Of a DNA stretch of 64,000 nt, positions 49,937-60,740 are shown in pieces. The first letter of the stretch is position 1. Every line of letters begins with the position of its first letter. Origin of the DNA: Blasia pusilla (Eukaryota > Marchantiophyta > Marchantiopsida > Blasiales); assembly GCA_050084515.1 (NCBI GenBank), contig CM114271.1, positions 4,836,001 to 4,900,000 of the forward strand, in the 5' to 3' direction. A program made the translations under genes and the position numbers. The notes below the pieces were generated by a model, which saw only the letters and a list, made by a program, of their open reading frames with translations, was not told where the DNA came from and ran no database searches.

Positions 49937-52900
49937 TCATGAAAGGTGCATGTGACAAACCCGTCCGGCAGACATTGCTATCCGACTCCTCCTCTTGGGC
50001 ACTTCAGTGCGCTTCTCTGCAGCTGCAAGTTTCCTCAAGCTTGCTCTGTAGAGTAACAGTGTTCTCCCAATCTTTCCCACAGTCTGCCCTCCAGTTTCCT
50101 CCTCCAATTGTGATACAATTGCAGGCATTTCATCTGGGCAGTTCTCCAGTACTTTCACCTGATTTCAAAGGAAAATTACCAAATGTCAGAAAACGCACAT
50201 GGTACAGATCATCAGTACCGATTTCATAGGGAACTTCTCAGACGTTAAAAGAGAGCATATGATAGGGTTATCCAGTCCTATATCTTGTTTAAAAGCAAAA
50301 CTATCAGATGTCACAAAATACACACGGTACAGACAGGGCATGTGATAACAACTGTATGTTATCTAATTTCCTCCTGTAAAAGTTAAAACCTTACCTTTAT
50401 TATCTCATTAGCCTCCAAGGCATCACTAATTGAATTAACAACAGATGCACTCACCCCAAGCTTCCCAACCTACGGTCCAACATACGAATCCTTGAGTTAG
50501 GAGTCACACATACAATCTGAAGTCCATCATGGCGGTAGTACTCATAAAGCTGACACTGAACTCAAGTTAGACTGGATTTAATGCATCTCATCTCTTGTAA
50601 TAGTAGGTTACCTGCAATAGAGTAGCTTTAACTTCTCAGCCAGACTAACAACAACCAAGCTACCCCATTTACATCATAGCTCTGAAATTGATGGGTGAAA
50701 TGCTTCCTGCTGAAAGGCAACAGACTCCTGAATATATTTCAGGGTATGTTCACCAGACACATGAAATGACCTCTATACCATAATAGTCCTCACCACTGAC
50801 ACCGATCACAATACTTACAATAATGGGAAGAAATTTCACACTGAATAGTTAACTCCTTTATCGGGATATACTAAAGGTTGTCCACTAGCATCAAGAGAAG
50901 AACACTTCCAATAGATGTATGATGATTGGAAAATAAGGCAATTCTAAAGCATATAACAGATACAGCCACAGCTTCAGACAGGTCCTTGTCTGGTATTCTC
51001 TGAAACTGACTCCAAGAGTGGGAATCAAGTTTTAGGGTCCTAGACCGCACTATTAGATGTGCACCTCCATGCAGAATAGTCTTGTTACATGGAGGTGCAC
51101 ATCCAATAGTGCCCTGTAGACATGCTTGTTTCCAGCATTACATAAAATTCCTGCCCTCTGGTAGTAAGTAGAGTATCACTGATATCTCCGCATTTCTCAT
51201 GGGATGATTACCAAGAGGAGGCCCAAGCCTTTCTGGGAAGATCTCACCAAAATTTTCCTCCTTACGTGCATGAATCTTTTCTCAGGTCATGATCGCATAA
51301 AGCTCCCATGAACCACAGCACTTCCACATCTATAACTACTCGTGGCTTGAGCTCAGATGGAGTATAACTGATTTCTCAGTACTTCTTAGAGGTTGTTCAC
51401 CAACATCAGGCCAAGGCCTTTTAGGGACAAGGTCATCATCCTTGAAATCAGCCTCCCTACAGTTAACATTAGGGAATTATTGACAACCTGGTCACCTAGG
51501 ATCCTACACTGCCCGCACGGCTTCAAAATATGCAACTACTACTGTCCTCTGATATGACACAGCAGTCCCAACCAAGTTCTGAGTACTCTTAGAGGTTTTC
51601 CATCAACATCAGCCTCTGGCCTGTTCACAACGATGTTATCCTCCTTAAAATCAATTACTCCAGCTGATGAGAAAGTTTCGAAGAACTTGCAAGAAACCTT
51701 CGCTGCCAATGCAGCACCATGATTTTCTTCTACAGCTATCTTCTGCTGGGACACAGCGGATCACTAATGACTTCTCAATACTGCTTAGAGGTTGCTCACT
51801 AATATAAGACGAAACCCTTCTCATAACACAATTGTCAACCCTACCAGTACATGACAAGCTAGAAACCTAAAATATCCACTCACCCTCATGGTCTACAAGA
51901 ACTTGCATTTCTGTTACGGCACACTCAATTGATTTCTCAGTACTTCTTAGAGGTTGTTTACCGACATCGGTCCAAGCCATTCCGGAACGAGATCGTCATC
52001 ATTGAAATCAACCTCCCTCAAAACAAAATGATCCCCTAAGAAGTATATTCAAATCTAGAAGCCTCCGATATCTACAACCTGTGAAATTCAGCACATGACA
52101 AGCTAGAAGCCTAAGATATCCACACACCTTCATTGTCTAGAAGAACTGGCACTTCTACTAGGGCACGCTTACTTGATTTCTCAGTACTTCTTAGAGGTTG
52201 TTTACCGACATCAGGTCAAGACCATTCCGGAACAAGATCATCATCATTGAAATCAATCTCCCTCTAATTTACGCGAATCCCCTAAGAAATTAATGAAAAT
52301 CTAGAAGCCTCCAATACGTGCAAAATGTGCAAACCCACATTTTGTTCTTTGCACAGAGTTGCATCAAGTTGAACTGGTTCCTCCAATATTCTTACAGATT
52401 GCACATCCATGTCAGGCGAAATCCTTTACCCAACAAAGCTAGCATTTTCAAGATTAGTGTCAATTCCTTCTAGGATACAAGATCTGCTGGAAAGATCTTT
52501 TACTCACACAGCTTAAGGGTTGGCACTGCTCTCCCTTTGTAAGGATTAAATACATTTCTACCATTACATGACAAGCTGTAGGACTCAAATATCCATGCAC
52601 CTTCACCATCTACAATAACTCACGTTTCTGCTAGGAAACAACACGTTCAATTGATTTCTCAGTACTTCTTAGAGGTTGTTTACCAACATCAGGATCAAGC
52701 CTTTCTGGAACATGATCATCATCCCTGAAATCAATCTCCCTCTTGCTTACAAAGATCCCTTAAGAAACGAATGAAAACCTAGAAGCGTCCCTTTTCTACA
52801 ACGCATTATAACACAGAACTCATCCTTCAAGCTCAGTTCAACAAGTTGAACTGGTTCCTCCGTGCTTACAGATTGCACCCAAATCAGGCCTTATCCTTAA

Positions 52901-54602
52901 CTCAGCAAAATTTGCATTTACGAGTTTAGTATCAATTAACAAGATCAACTAGAAAAATCTTGTACTCACACCGCTTTATAATTTACAACTGCTTACCATT
53001 AAAAATGCATAAAATGAATCCCAACCAGTACATGACGAGCCAGGAGCCTCAAATATCGAGGCACCTCCACGGTCTACAATAACTCACGTTTCTGCTAGGG
53101 AACTGCATATTCAATCGATTTCTCAGTACTTCTTAGAGGTTGTTTACCAACATCAGGTTCAAAGGTTTCCGGAAACAAGATCGTCATCCCCGAAATCAAA
53201 TCCACTCTTGTTTACATAGATCCCTTTAGAAATAAGTCATAAGAAGCCTGCGTTACCTACAGAACGTGAAAACCCACAACTCGTCCTTTACAAGGTTTCG
53301 GCGAGTTGAACTGGTTCCTCCGTACTTCTTACAGTGTGCATATCTACATCAGCCGGATCCTTTACAGAATAAGATTATCAGTCTTGAGATAAAATATCAA
53401 TCCCTCGATGAAAACAAGATCCGCTGGAAGGATCTTTTACTCGCACCGCTTCACACTTTACAACTACTCGCATTAGAATAGAGTGCAGCCCGTCTAAATG
53501 ATTTGTCAATACTTCAAAAATGTTATTGACTAACTTCAGGCAACAACCTTCCAGGTACCAGATCATCATCCCAGACATCAATTTCTCACCGTTACAAACC
53601 GCTTAATGAAAAGAATACTAAACTGGAAACCATGATTATTAAGGTTAACCACAGTCTGCAACAAATCTTTCACTCAGACAGGTCTCCGAGAGTTCTACTT
53701 CTTAGATATATTTTGTCGGCATCAGGCAGACGCCTCCGCGGAAAATGATCATTCGCGCTCCCGCTAGTAGACATCCCTCAGTGACTACGGGTTGAGCTAG
53801 CGAAAACTCCATATTCCAGGACCATTCAGAGTGTATGCCCTGATTCATTGTTTCTTATCTAAGATCACTTGTGGCCGACAATTGCATGTTAAACTCGACC
53901 ACATTCGTCGTATGTGAAGCAACAAGCCACTATTAATCACAGGTTCTTAGTATCTGGCCATACACGGGATCATGACACTAACATTTCACATGCTCTTATT
54001 GACTAATTAAGCAAGACATGTCAGGGAGTGACACAGTTCAAGTAACTGCGTTGAACATTGGCATAAGGTACCAATCACTACACCAACATTTCTCTAGTTG
54101 GAAGGTGATTCACGACGAAGGTCAAGTCTCAAGGAAAAATTTGACAAAGCTTCCGCCAGCACTGAAGTCTACAACGTGACAAGCGACCGATGCGAATTCA
54201 TAAAATCTTGGAGCTGAATATCAAAGGATGCAGGAAAGCAGTTACACACAGAGGCACCTGCTGCACGTTTATATCTTTCCCGAGTTGATGCGCGTACGCC
54301 CGGAGCTCCTTCTTCTCCTTGTTTCCGAGGAGCTGGAAGCCTTTGCTTCCAACATGTCCTTTGTCATCTTCGACAGCTGGAATTCCCAATGCCGCAGTCG
54401 TCACCCAGCCGTTAGCTCGCCCTGTCGAAGTCGATAGCGCTCGAGAAACGCGAGCTCTCAAAGCCACCAAGGAAGAAATCGGAATCCGAACTTCGACCCA
54501 TGGCAACCTCGCAAATGTTTGGGATTTTGTGGAACACAGTGTAGTCGGCTTCACGGCGAGATATGTGCAAAAGAACCGCTCGGTTGCTACACCCATCGCC
54601 AT
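49937..54602 (-). CDS. Single CRM (CRS1-YhbY) domain RNA-binding protein, probably organellar
   Basis: Three exons, all phase 0 and GT-AG: 54602-54258, 50469-50395 and 50158-49937; 213 aa. Residues 1-85 are basic, Ser/Thr/Ala-rich and poor in acidic residues until about 75, as in plant mitochondrial or plastid transit peptides. A single CRM domain covers about 90-185: NKEKKELRAYAHQLGKDINV, then a GKLG loop (the GxxG RNA-binding loop of this fold, residues 117-120), SDALEANEIIKVKVLENC, and GGQTVGKIGRTLLLYR. Family members bind RNA in chloroplasts or mitochondria for intron splicing or ribosome assembly. Which job this one has cannot be told. The protein is short for plant CRM proteins, which often exceed 300 aa. 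Intron 1 is 3.8 kb and carries an array of exon-like modules. If some are spliced in, a longer protein would result. Confidence 0.85.
50850..53800 (-). repeat. Array of about 12 degenerate exon-like modules in CRM intron 1
   Basis: A module of about 100 bases recurs at intervals of roughly 150-250 bases, on the coding (minus) strand of the gene. Clear copies centre near 51230, 51400, 51600, 51800, 51960, 52210, 52690, 53150 and 53530. A second, more diverged type sits near 52400, 52870 and 53340. The best copies translate to EIDF-x-DDDLVPE...PDVGKQPLRSTEKS. The diverged type keeps the pattern (PDMDVQSVRILEEPVQLD). The copy at about 51445-51360 is open without stops and is preceded by an acceptor-like CTGTAG. 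Others have stops or single-base indels. No match to a known family was recognised. The array looks like ancient exon duplications, mostly decayed. Confidence 0.7.
51048..51111. repeat. 24-bp near-perfect hairpin in CRM intron 1
   Basis: Arms 51048-51071 and 51088-51111 (GATGTGCACCTCCATG and its inverse at the core) pair over 24 positions with one mismatch, around a 16-base loop. Confidence 0.85.
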
Positions 54603-54792
54603 CGCCTTCCACGCTACACAATCCGCCTAGTCCTCAATCACCGGCGCTTACGCGCTCCTCTCTCGAACCGCTGCATGCGTATACTCTTGTGGATGGCAAA
54701 ACCCTGCGCCCCTTTAATCGTTGAAGGTTGTCTCTGTGTGCCCTAACTTTATTCGTCGGGGACGCCTTCGTCCTAAACTCAGGTTTATCGAA

Positions 54793-54810
54793 TTTTAGGG
54801 CGTTTAGGGT
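54793..54810 (-). promoter_or_regulatory. Telo-box-like motif upstream of the CRM gene
   Basis: On the minus strand ACCCTAAACGCCCTAAAA lies about 190 bases before the ATG at 54602. The ACCCTAAA core matches the plant telo-box common in promoters of translation and ribosome-related genes. A single occurrence can be chance. Confidence 0.35.
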
Positions 54811-54849
54811 CCTTTCACGGGTTAATTCGTGGGTACCCTTAAAAAAAAT

Positions 54850-55809
54850 CATATTTATACCCTAAAGTAGTGGACGTTGTGCCCATAACAAAATAAAACA
54901 AAAAAGCATATGATACCCTTATTTTATTTTATTTTATTTTCTAGGCTATCCAAGTGTCCTATGGCACACTTTTGATAATTGCTTTCTCCCCACCCCTCTC
55001 AGGACCCGGTCCCATGCGGCTGAGGTCGTCATGACTCGGCCCCATGGTCGCGGAGGTTTGTTGATCTAACGGATGAAATTGTTGGTACCTGAACAGAATT
55101 CGCGACGTCAATATGCATGGCGCGAGGTTTGCGGCCGTATCACCACCTATTTCCAACTGACGAGAAAGAGATAAGCCTACGATCGCAGTGACTCCCTCTA
55201 CGACCGTGCAAGGAGTCGACAGCATGGGACCGGGTCATCAAAAGGCCACATACTTGTTTTAATAGATACTTTACTTACACTTGAAGGAGACCTAGGAGAT
55301 GCGCCACTATATCCTCTAGCACCTCGCATTCAAAAGGAAATAAATAAATAAAAATGTTATGGATATGCCATAGAACCTATGCTTGGCAAGAATCGGTATT
55401 CTTTATAAAAATAGCGTGTTGAGAACGTGTGAATTTCGTTTGAAATCCAAAACTTTAGTCAAATTTCAGACGAGAAAATTGGGTTTTCTTAGTTAAATTT
55501 TAAAAAAACTGGCTAGAATGACAACATTTCTAACTGCCTTGAAAGTTCTCTCGAAAAATAATCGATGTGCCTAAAAATATTGCCCGAGTACCTCGTAGGA
55601 CGTGATTGCGCATCTCCTGAATCGTCGTCTAGTGTAAATTATGGTATCAAATATAATGAAACATCCTATTCTAATGCTTGACTTTAAAGTAGGCTTTAAA
55701 GTGAAGCATCCGGAAGACGTCGTGAGACTCATGTCTGGTTATATGCCTTATTAGGGTTCTTTAATTCTCCTCCATAAGGGATACGACGATTTCTAGAGGA
55801 CTAAACCCA
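54850..55809. other. Intergenic DNA, no gene seen
   Basis: AT-rich apart from 54960-55240. Nothing recognisable. A short TTTTATTTTATTTTA run lies near 54921. Confidence 0.4.
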
Positions 55810-56165
55810 TGTCACGTATTTTTATATAGATCGACAAGATCTAGTAGGACGCCTTCGAGGATAAAGGAGTATAGCCTCATGAGGTCGAGGATGACTTGCT
55901 GAGGCCACGGGTAACCTGAGAGAGGAGGTTTCCCCTTCATTTCTGCTCATTTGGAGTCATATATATTAACTTAATATTTTTGGTAAGTTTCCACTTCGAG
56001 CATAATTGACTTCCCATTTTGGGAATTTGCACTTGACCTCCTACAGCAGGTCAAGAGCTAAGGAGGTGAGTTGTGAGCATAGTTATTGTGGAGTGAGCTT
56101 GGGAGAGCGAAGGGGGTATGCGCAAGGAGAGAGACCTTTGAAGCTCATTTTCTCTTTGTAAACCT
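55810..56165 (+). repeat. LTR-like repeat, family A, truncated copy
   Basis: Matches the first half of the copies at 3.5 and 46.1 kb (GATCTAGTAGGACGCCTTCG, GGTTTCCCCTTCATTTC, TTGACCTCCTACAGCAGGTC, GAAGCTCATTTTCTCTTTG) and then breaks off. Confidence 0.5.
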
Positions 56166-56269
56166 AACAAGTGTGCTCCTTCCAAAGGGTTTTGATAGCC
56201 CCTTTAGGATAAAAACAAGGCCTACCTAAGAGGGTCAAGCGGAACCCATAAGAAGTACCAAAGAAGGGG

Positions 56270-58270
56270 AACTCAAGGAGTCAAGAATGTCAAGGCCACT
56301 CTTGGCCCAGGTGAAAGAAAGAAGGTGGTGTCCCCCCTACAAGCTAAACTCACAATAGTAGAGATATCAACTATGCCTAGAAAAACATGACTACAACTAA
56401 GAGGGCCCATAGTAGTAGTATCTACTACAGTCTTAGCTCTCCTTAAAAGCCCATTGTCTTGGGCACGCATCAAAGTCATGGAAACCAACTGCCCACTGTA
56501 AAGAATCACAATAGTTAAGGATAACCCATTTCTTGTGAGTGGCAATCCTCCCATCCCCAATTAGACAGCCTGCCGTAGGCGCACCGAGAGGATTCAAACT
56601 TTGGCAATACTCATAGCGTGTCAAACAAACCATCGATGGTTGGGGGAGAACCAACCAAATTTTCATTGTTGTGGCATAAGTAAGTGGTGCGATACAGAAA
56701 ACAAAGATAAGGGAGCGAGTTCCCGACCATGAACTTGACCCCTTTCACAAGCCAAGAGCAAATACATGCCAAAACCTCCGTGGGAATATCCCCATTAGAC
56801 ATAGTGCCTCCAAAGACTGCCTCAAAGTAGGCTTCCATCAAAGAAGATTGGAACCCACAGTGACCATAAGTAACGTAAGCGGAGAAAGTGGAGAGAATGG
56901 CTCTTAGGCTAGCCTCAACTACAAAGGAATCTATCTACAAGCATGCGCCCCTGACCTCTCATCCCCAATTGGACAGCCTGCCGAAGGCGCACCGAGAGGA
57001 TTCAAACTTTGGCGATACTCATAGTGTGTCAAACAAACCATCGATGGTTGGGGGAGAACCAACCAAATTTTCATCGTTGTGGCATAGATAAGTGGTGCGG
57101 TACAGAAAACCAAGAAAAGGGGGCGAGTCCCCAACCATGAACTTGACCCCTTTCACAAGCCAAGAGCAAATACAGGCCAAAACCTCCGTGTGAATATCCC
57201 CATTAGACATAGTGTCTCCAAAGACTGCCTCAAAGTAGGCTTCCATCAAAGAAGATTGGAACCCATAGTGACCATAAGTAATGTAAGCGGAGAAAGTGGA
57301 GAGAATGGCTCTTAGGCTAGCCTCAACTACAAAGGAATCTATCTACAATCACGCACCCCTGACCTCTCATCCCCAATTGGACAGCCTGCCAAAGGCGCAC
57401 CGAGAGGATTCAAACTTTGGCGATACTCACGATGTGTCAAAAAAACCATCGATGGTTGGGGGAGAACCAACCAGATTTTCATCGTTGTGGCATAGGTAAG
57501 TGGCGCGATACAGAAAAGCAAGATAAGGGAGCGAGTCCCCGACCATGAACCTAACTCCTTTCACAAGCCAAGAGCAAATATAGACCAAAACCTCCGTGGG
57601 AATATCCCCATTCGACATAGTGCCTCAAAAGACTGCCTCAAAGTAGGCTTCGTTTAAAGAAGATTGGAACCCACAATGACCATAAGTAACGTAAGCAGAG
57701 AAAGTGGAGAGGGAATCTATCTACAAGCACGCACCCCTGACCATGGGGCACTCTAAGGAGTTGCGTCCTAGTAGATCCTCAAACACCTATAGGATCTTCC
57801 TATCAAAAGATCTAAGGAGGGTTGAGAGTTTACTAGATATCCATATACTTCTAGTGAGATAACTTGGACATCAAGGAAAACAAGAGAAAATATCGTAAGC
57901 AACTTAGGGATCACCAATTCTTATAAAATCATTGATGTGGAGCATATCCTTAGAAAGGGTGTCGCCACAAAACTTAAGAAAAAATCTTGGCTCCCACTTA
58001 GGACTTTAAAGATGACCTCTGACACATATCATGAATCCATCGTGTTAATGAAGATCAATGGGTTGGCATGATGGAGACTATCTTGCACTTTCCCATCTTC
58101 ACCGCTAGGCTAATATGTGCCAACTCAATAGTAAAGTGTTGGAATACATGGAAAACTAGATCTCTAGGGCCAACAATATAAGTATCATTTTCCGATGAGC
58201 ATGAGGGGAAAATGCAACCTGGGAAAGCTTCCACCATAAGGAGAACCACTCGATAATAAGCCAAAGGAAA
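56270..58270 (-). mobile_element. Decayed minus-strand coding remnant, probably retroelement-derived
   Basis: Several minus-strand frames read like protein: SWLVKGVKFMVGNSLPYL, FLYRTTYLCHN, then in the next frame YEYCQSLNPLGAPTAGC and DGRIATHKKWVILNYC, and upstream FHVFQHFTIELAHISLAV. Stops and a frame change separate them. Surrounding LTR debris and absence of introns suggest a retroelement gag-like or accessory frame, but I do not recognise the exact family. Confidence 0.4.
56550..57742 (-). repeat. 408-bp tandem repeat, nearly three copies
   Basis: The word CAGCCTGCC occurs at 56566, 56974 and 57382, exactly 408 bases (136 codons) apart. Copies differ at scattered positions. The third lacks an internal stretch of about 36 bases containing GGCTCTTAGGCTAGCCTC. 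Confidence 0.9.
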
Positions 58271-59455
58271 AAAAAAAAAGTACCACCTATGGGATCATCT
58301 TGCAATTGCTAAGTATTGGTGGTGGACTTCAACATTGTGACCTTCTCCTCAAGCTAACCGTGATTGAAATAAAGGGTCTAAGGGGTCCCATGAAAAGCTT
58401 ATACGAAGGGAATAAGGCTCGAAATGGGTTTACTTGTGTTTCTCAATATCACAAGCAAGATAGCTGCTTGTGATATTGAGTCATTCCCCACATCCACTTG
58501 GACAACCACCCACTCAAGACATCGAGACATGCCCTCAAACCTAATTTGACTATCTCTTAGTCATGCCCTCAAACCTAATTTGACTATCTCTTAGTCAATT
58601 GGCGTGGCAACCCCAAATTAATGCAGATTATAGTATGACTAGAAAGCCTAATTGAATTGCAAAGCAATATTCTGATTCACAAATAGTGATAGCACTTCAT
58701 CTTTACATGGCTATCAGATGAATCCCTCCACCCTCCTTCGACAATGCCAAAAGTTGCCATGGCCCCAAGACATGGACCATTGATACCGGTACTCCTCCCT
58801 AAGCTAGATGAGAGGCAACTTGGAGCAACTAGGAAAATCCACTAATAGAGTCCTCAAGAGGAAAGAAATCACGAAGATGTTCGTACATTTTACTTAACAA
58901 AGACTCGATTACAAACTTAGTGCTCGTGCAAAGAGGAATGGGTTGAGGAAAAAAACCATATGGGGTTGGAAGTCATACAAAAAAACTATAATGTTGACCA
59001 TTGGGTGAGGATGTAGCCTCTTGAGAGTATAAAGAGTAAAAATTGTTGAAAGCGCCATGCCAATAAGATGAATAGTGCAATCACAACTTGTGAGTACTCA
59101 CATGCGTCCAAGTATCCTACTTTGTTACAACCTGGCTACTACAAGATCATCCGGAGAAAACCAAGTCAAGCGCTATCTTATGCGTATGCCACAAACTTGC
59201 TATAAAGAGACTCCCAATCACCCCCTTGATTAAAAACATGTCAAACAACCCACGACCTCTCTATGTTCAGCCTTCCCTCCCTTGATATAGTAGAGACACT
59301 TTCGTGAAATGAGACGTCACAAATACCATCCGAGCTCATCTATAGGATCAAATGGACTCCGAGCTAGGGGAAGAAGGAAAGCATGATAGAGTCCATCAAG
59401 AATATCATGGGAAATCCTATAGAATAACCTTAAGTCTCAAAGAGACTTATGATGT
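58271..59455. other. Intergenic repeat debris
   Basis: A perfect 34-bp two-copy tandem (58528-58561 and 58562-58595) and a perfect hairpin (next entry) occur here. No gene was recognised. Confidence 0.4.
58442..58480. repeat. Perfect 16-bp hairpin
   Basis: CTCAATATCACAAGCA at 58442-58457 and its exact reverse complement at 58465-58480 surround the loop AGATAGC. Confidence 0.9.
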
Positions 59456-60740
59456 TGTCACATATTATTTCGACGCAGGTAGAGTTCTATCGTGTCGACG
59501 GAATAGAGAGTCAGCAGGTTGTTCAGGTGTAACTTCGTCCCGAGATGTCGGATGAGGTTGGCGACATGTCTGTTTTGTCGGGAACGTCATTTATGGAGAT
59601 TTTCCTATTTTGGTCTTAGTCTGTCATGTGACGTGTTAATCGAGTCAATGGCCACCCGGTAACCTATGCATGCAGGTTATCGTTGGGAGGGTTATTTTTG
59701 GTGTTGCTGATGCAGATTGTCGAGAGAGAGCAGTCGGGTGTAAGAGGAAGTGTTGTGTCGGGTGTACATGAGCGAGTGTGTTGAGAAAGAGGAGAAGAAA
59801 GCTTTAGGGCTTGCAGCCACTGGGGGCTATCAAGTAAAGGGAAGCTAGGTTGGCTAGGGTTAGGTCGTATAGGTTATAGAGGTAGGTGCCTCAATTCGGA
59901 AGGGGATAGCATAGAGCTAGGGCCGCGTAGACCAGATACGTTCGGGCTTAGAAGACAACCGCGTGTAGGGTGGAGTTGAAGTATAAGCTGCACGGGTTGT
60001 TGTTGCATAGGGTAGTGGACCCAATGGGAGGAAGGCCGAGGCCAAAGGTAATCCGACATACGGAGGCCATAAGCTTGTAGTCGACGGAGTAAGGAAGTGT
60101 GGGGGTAAGTCCGGAGGGAGGAGAGGAACCCGTAGAAGGAAGGAAGTCGGACGGAGGTGAACCGAATGAGGATAGCTGTAGACAGAGAGGGAGCCAGGGC
60201 TGCATAGGGCGGTGTGCCTTGAGCTCCAAGGACATTGGAGGTGTCACCTCTTATTTCGACGTAGGTAGAGTTCTATCGTGTCGACGACGTAGAGAGTCAA
60301 CGGGTTGTTCGGGTGTAACTTCGTCCCGAGATGTCGGATGAGGTTGGAAACAGGCCTATTGTGTTGGGAACGTCGTTTGTGGTGATTTCCCTATTTGTTT
60401 TTAGTCTGTCGGATGATGTGTTGATGGAGTCAACGATCACCCGGTAACCTGTGCACGGAAGTTAACGTTGGTAGGGCTATTTTTGCAGGAAGAGCCTTTT
60501 GGCTCTTCTCAAGGGCGTAAGAGTGGGAGAGATGGCTTTCTCAAGCCATCTTTCTCATGTTGAGCCTTAGGAGCACCTCTCTTTCATAAACGTGTGTGGA
60601 TGTGAAGGAGTTAGGGTGCTAACATCAAGATTCCCTCATAGTAGAGGATGGATGTGTTTGATATGTCGACGTAGATTGAGGAGTGGAGTTTGAAGCCGGG
60701 TGAGCCATTTTTACTACTCTTGATTTTACATGAGAAAGAT
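59456..60740 (+). mobile_element. LTR fragments homologous to the 29.1-kb solo LTR, start repeated
   Basis: TGTCACATATTATTTCGACG at 59456 and TGTCACCTCTTATTTCGACG at 60242 begin two copies of the same roughly 240-base LTR start. Both continue through GTAGAGTTCTATCGTGTCGACG, GATGTCGGATGAGGTTGG and CACCCGGTAACCTRTGCA. Only the second goes on to the TTTTGGCTCTTCTC and GATTGAGGAGTGGAGTTTG parts. The order matches the minus-strand element at 29110-29716. Confidence 0.6.

Noticed and set aside
50850-53800. Interpreting the CRM intron repeats as a CRISPR array or simple satellite
   Set aside because: Repeats are about 100 bases, imperfect, unevenly spaced and translate to a shared peptide; this is eukaryotic intronic DNA.
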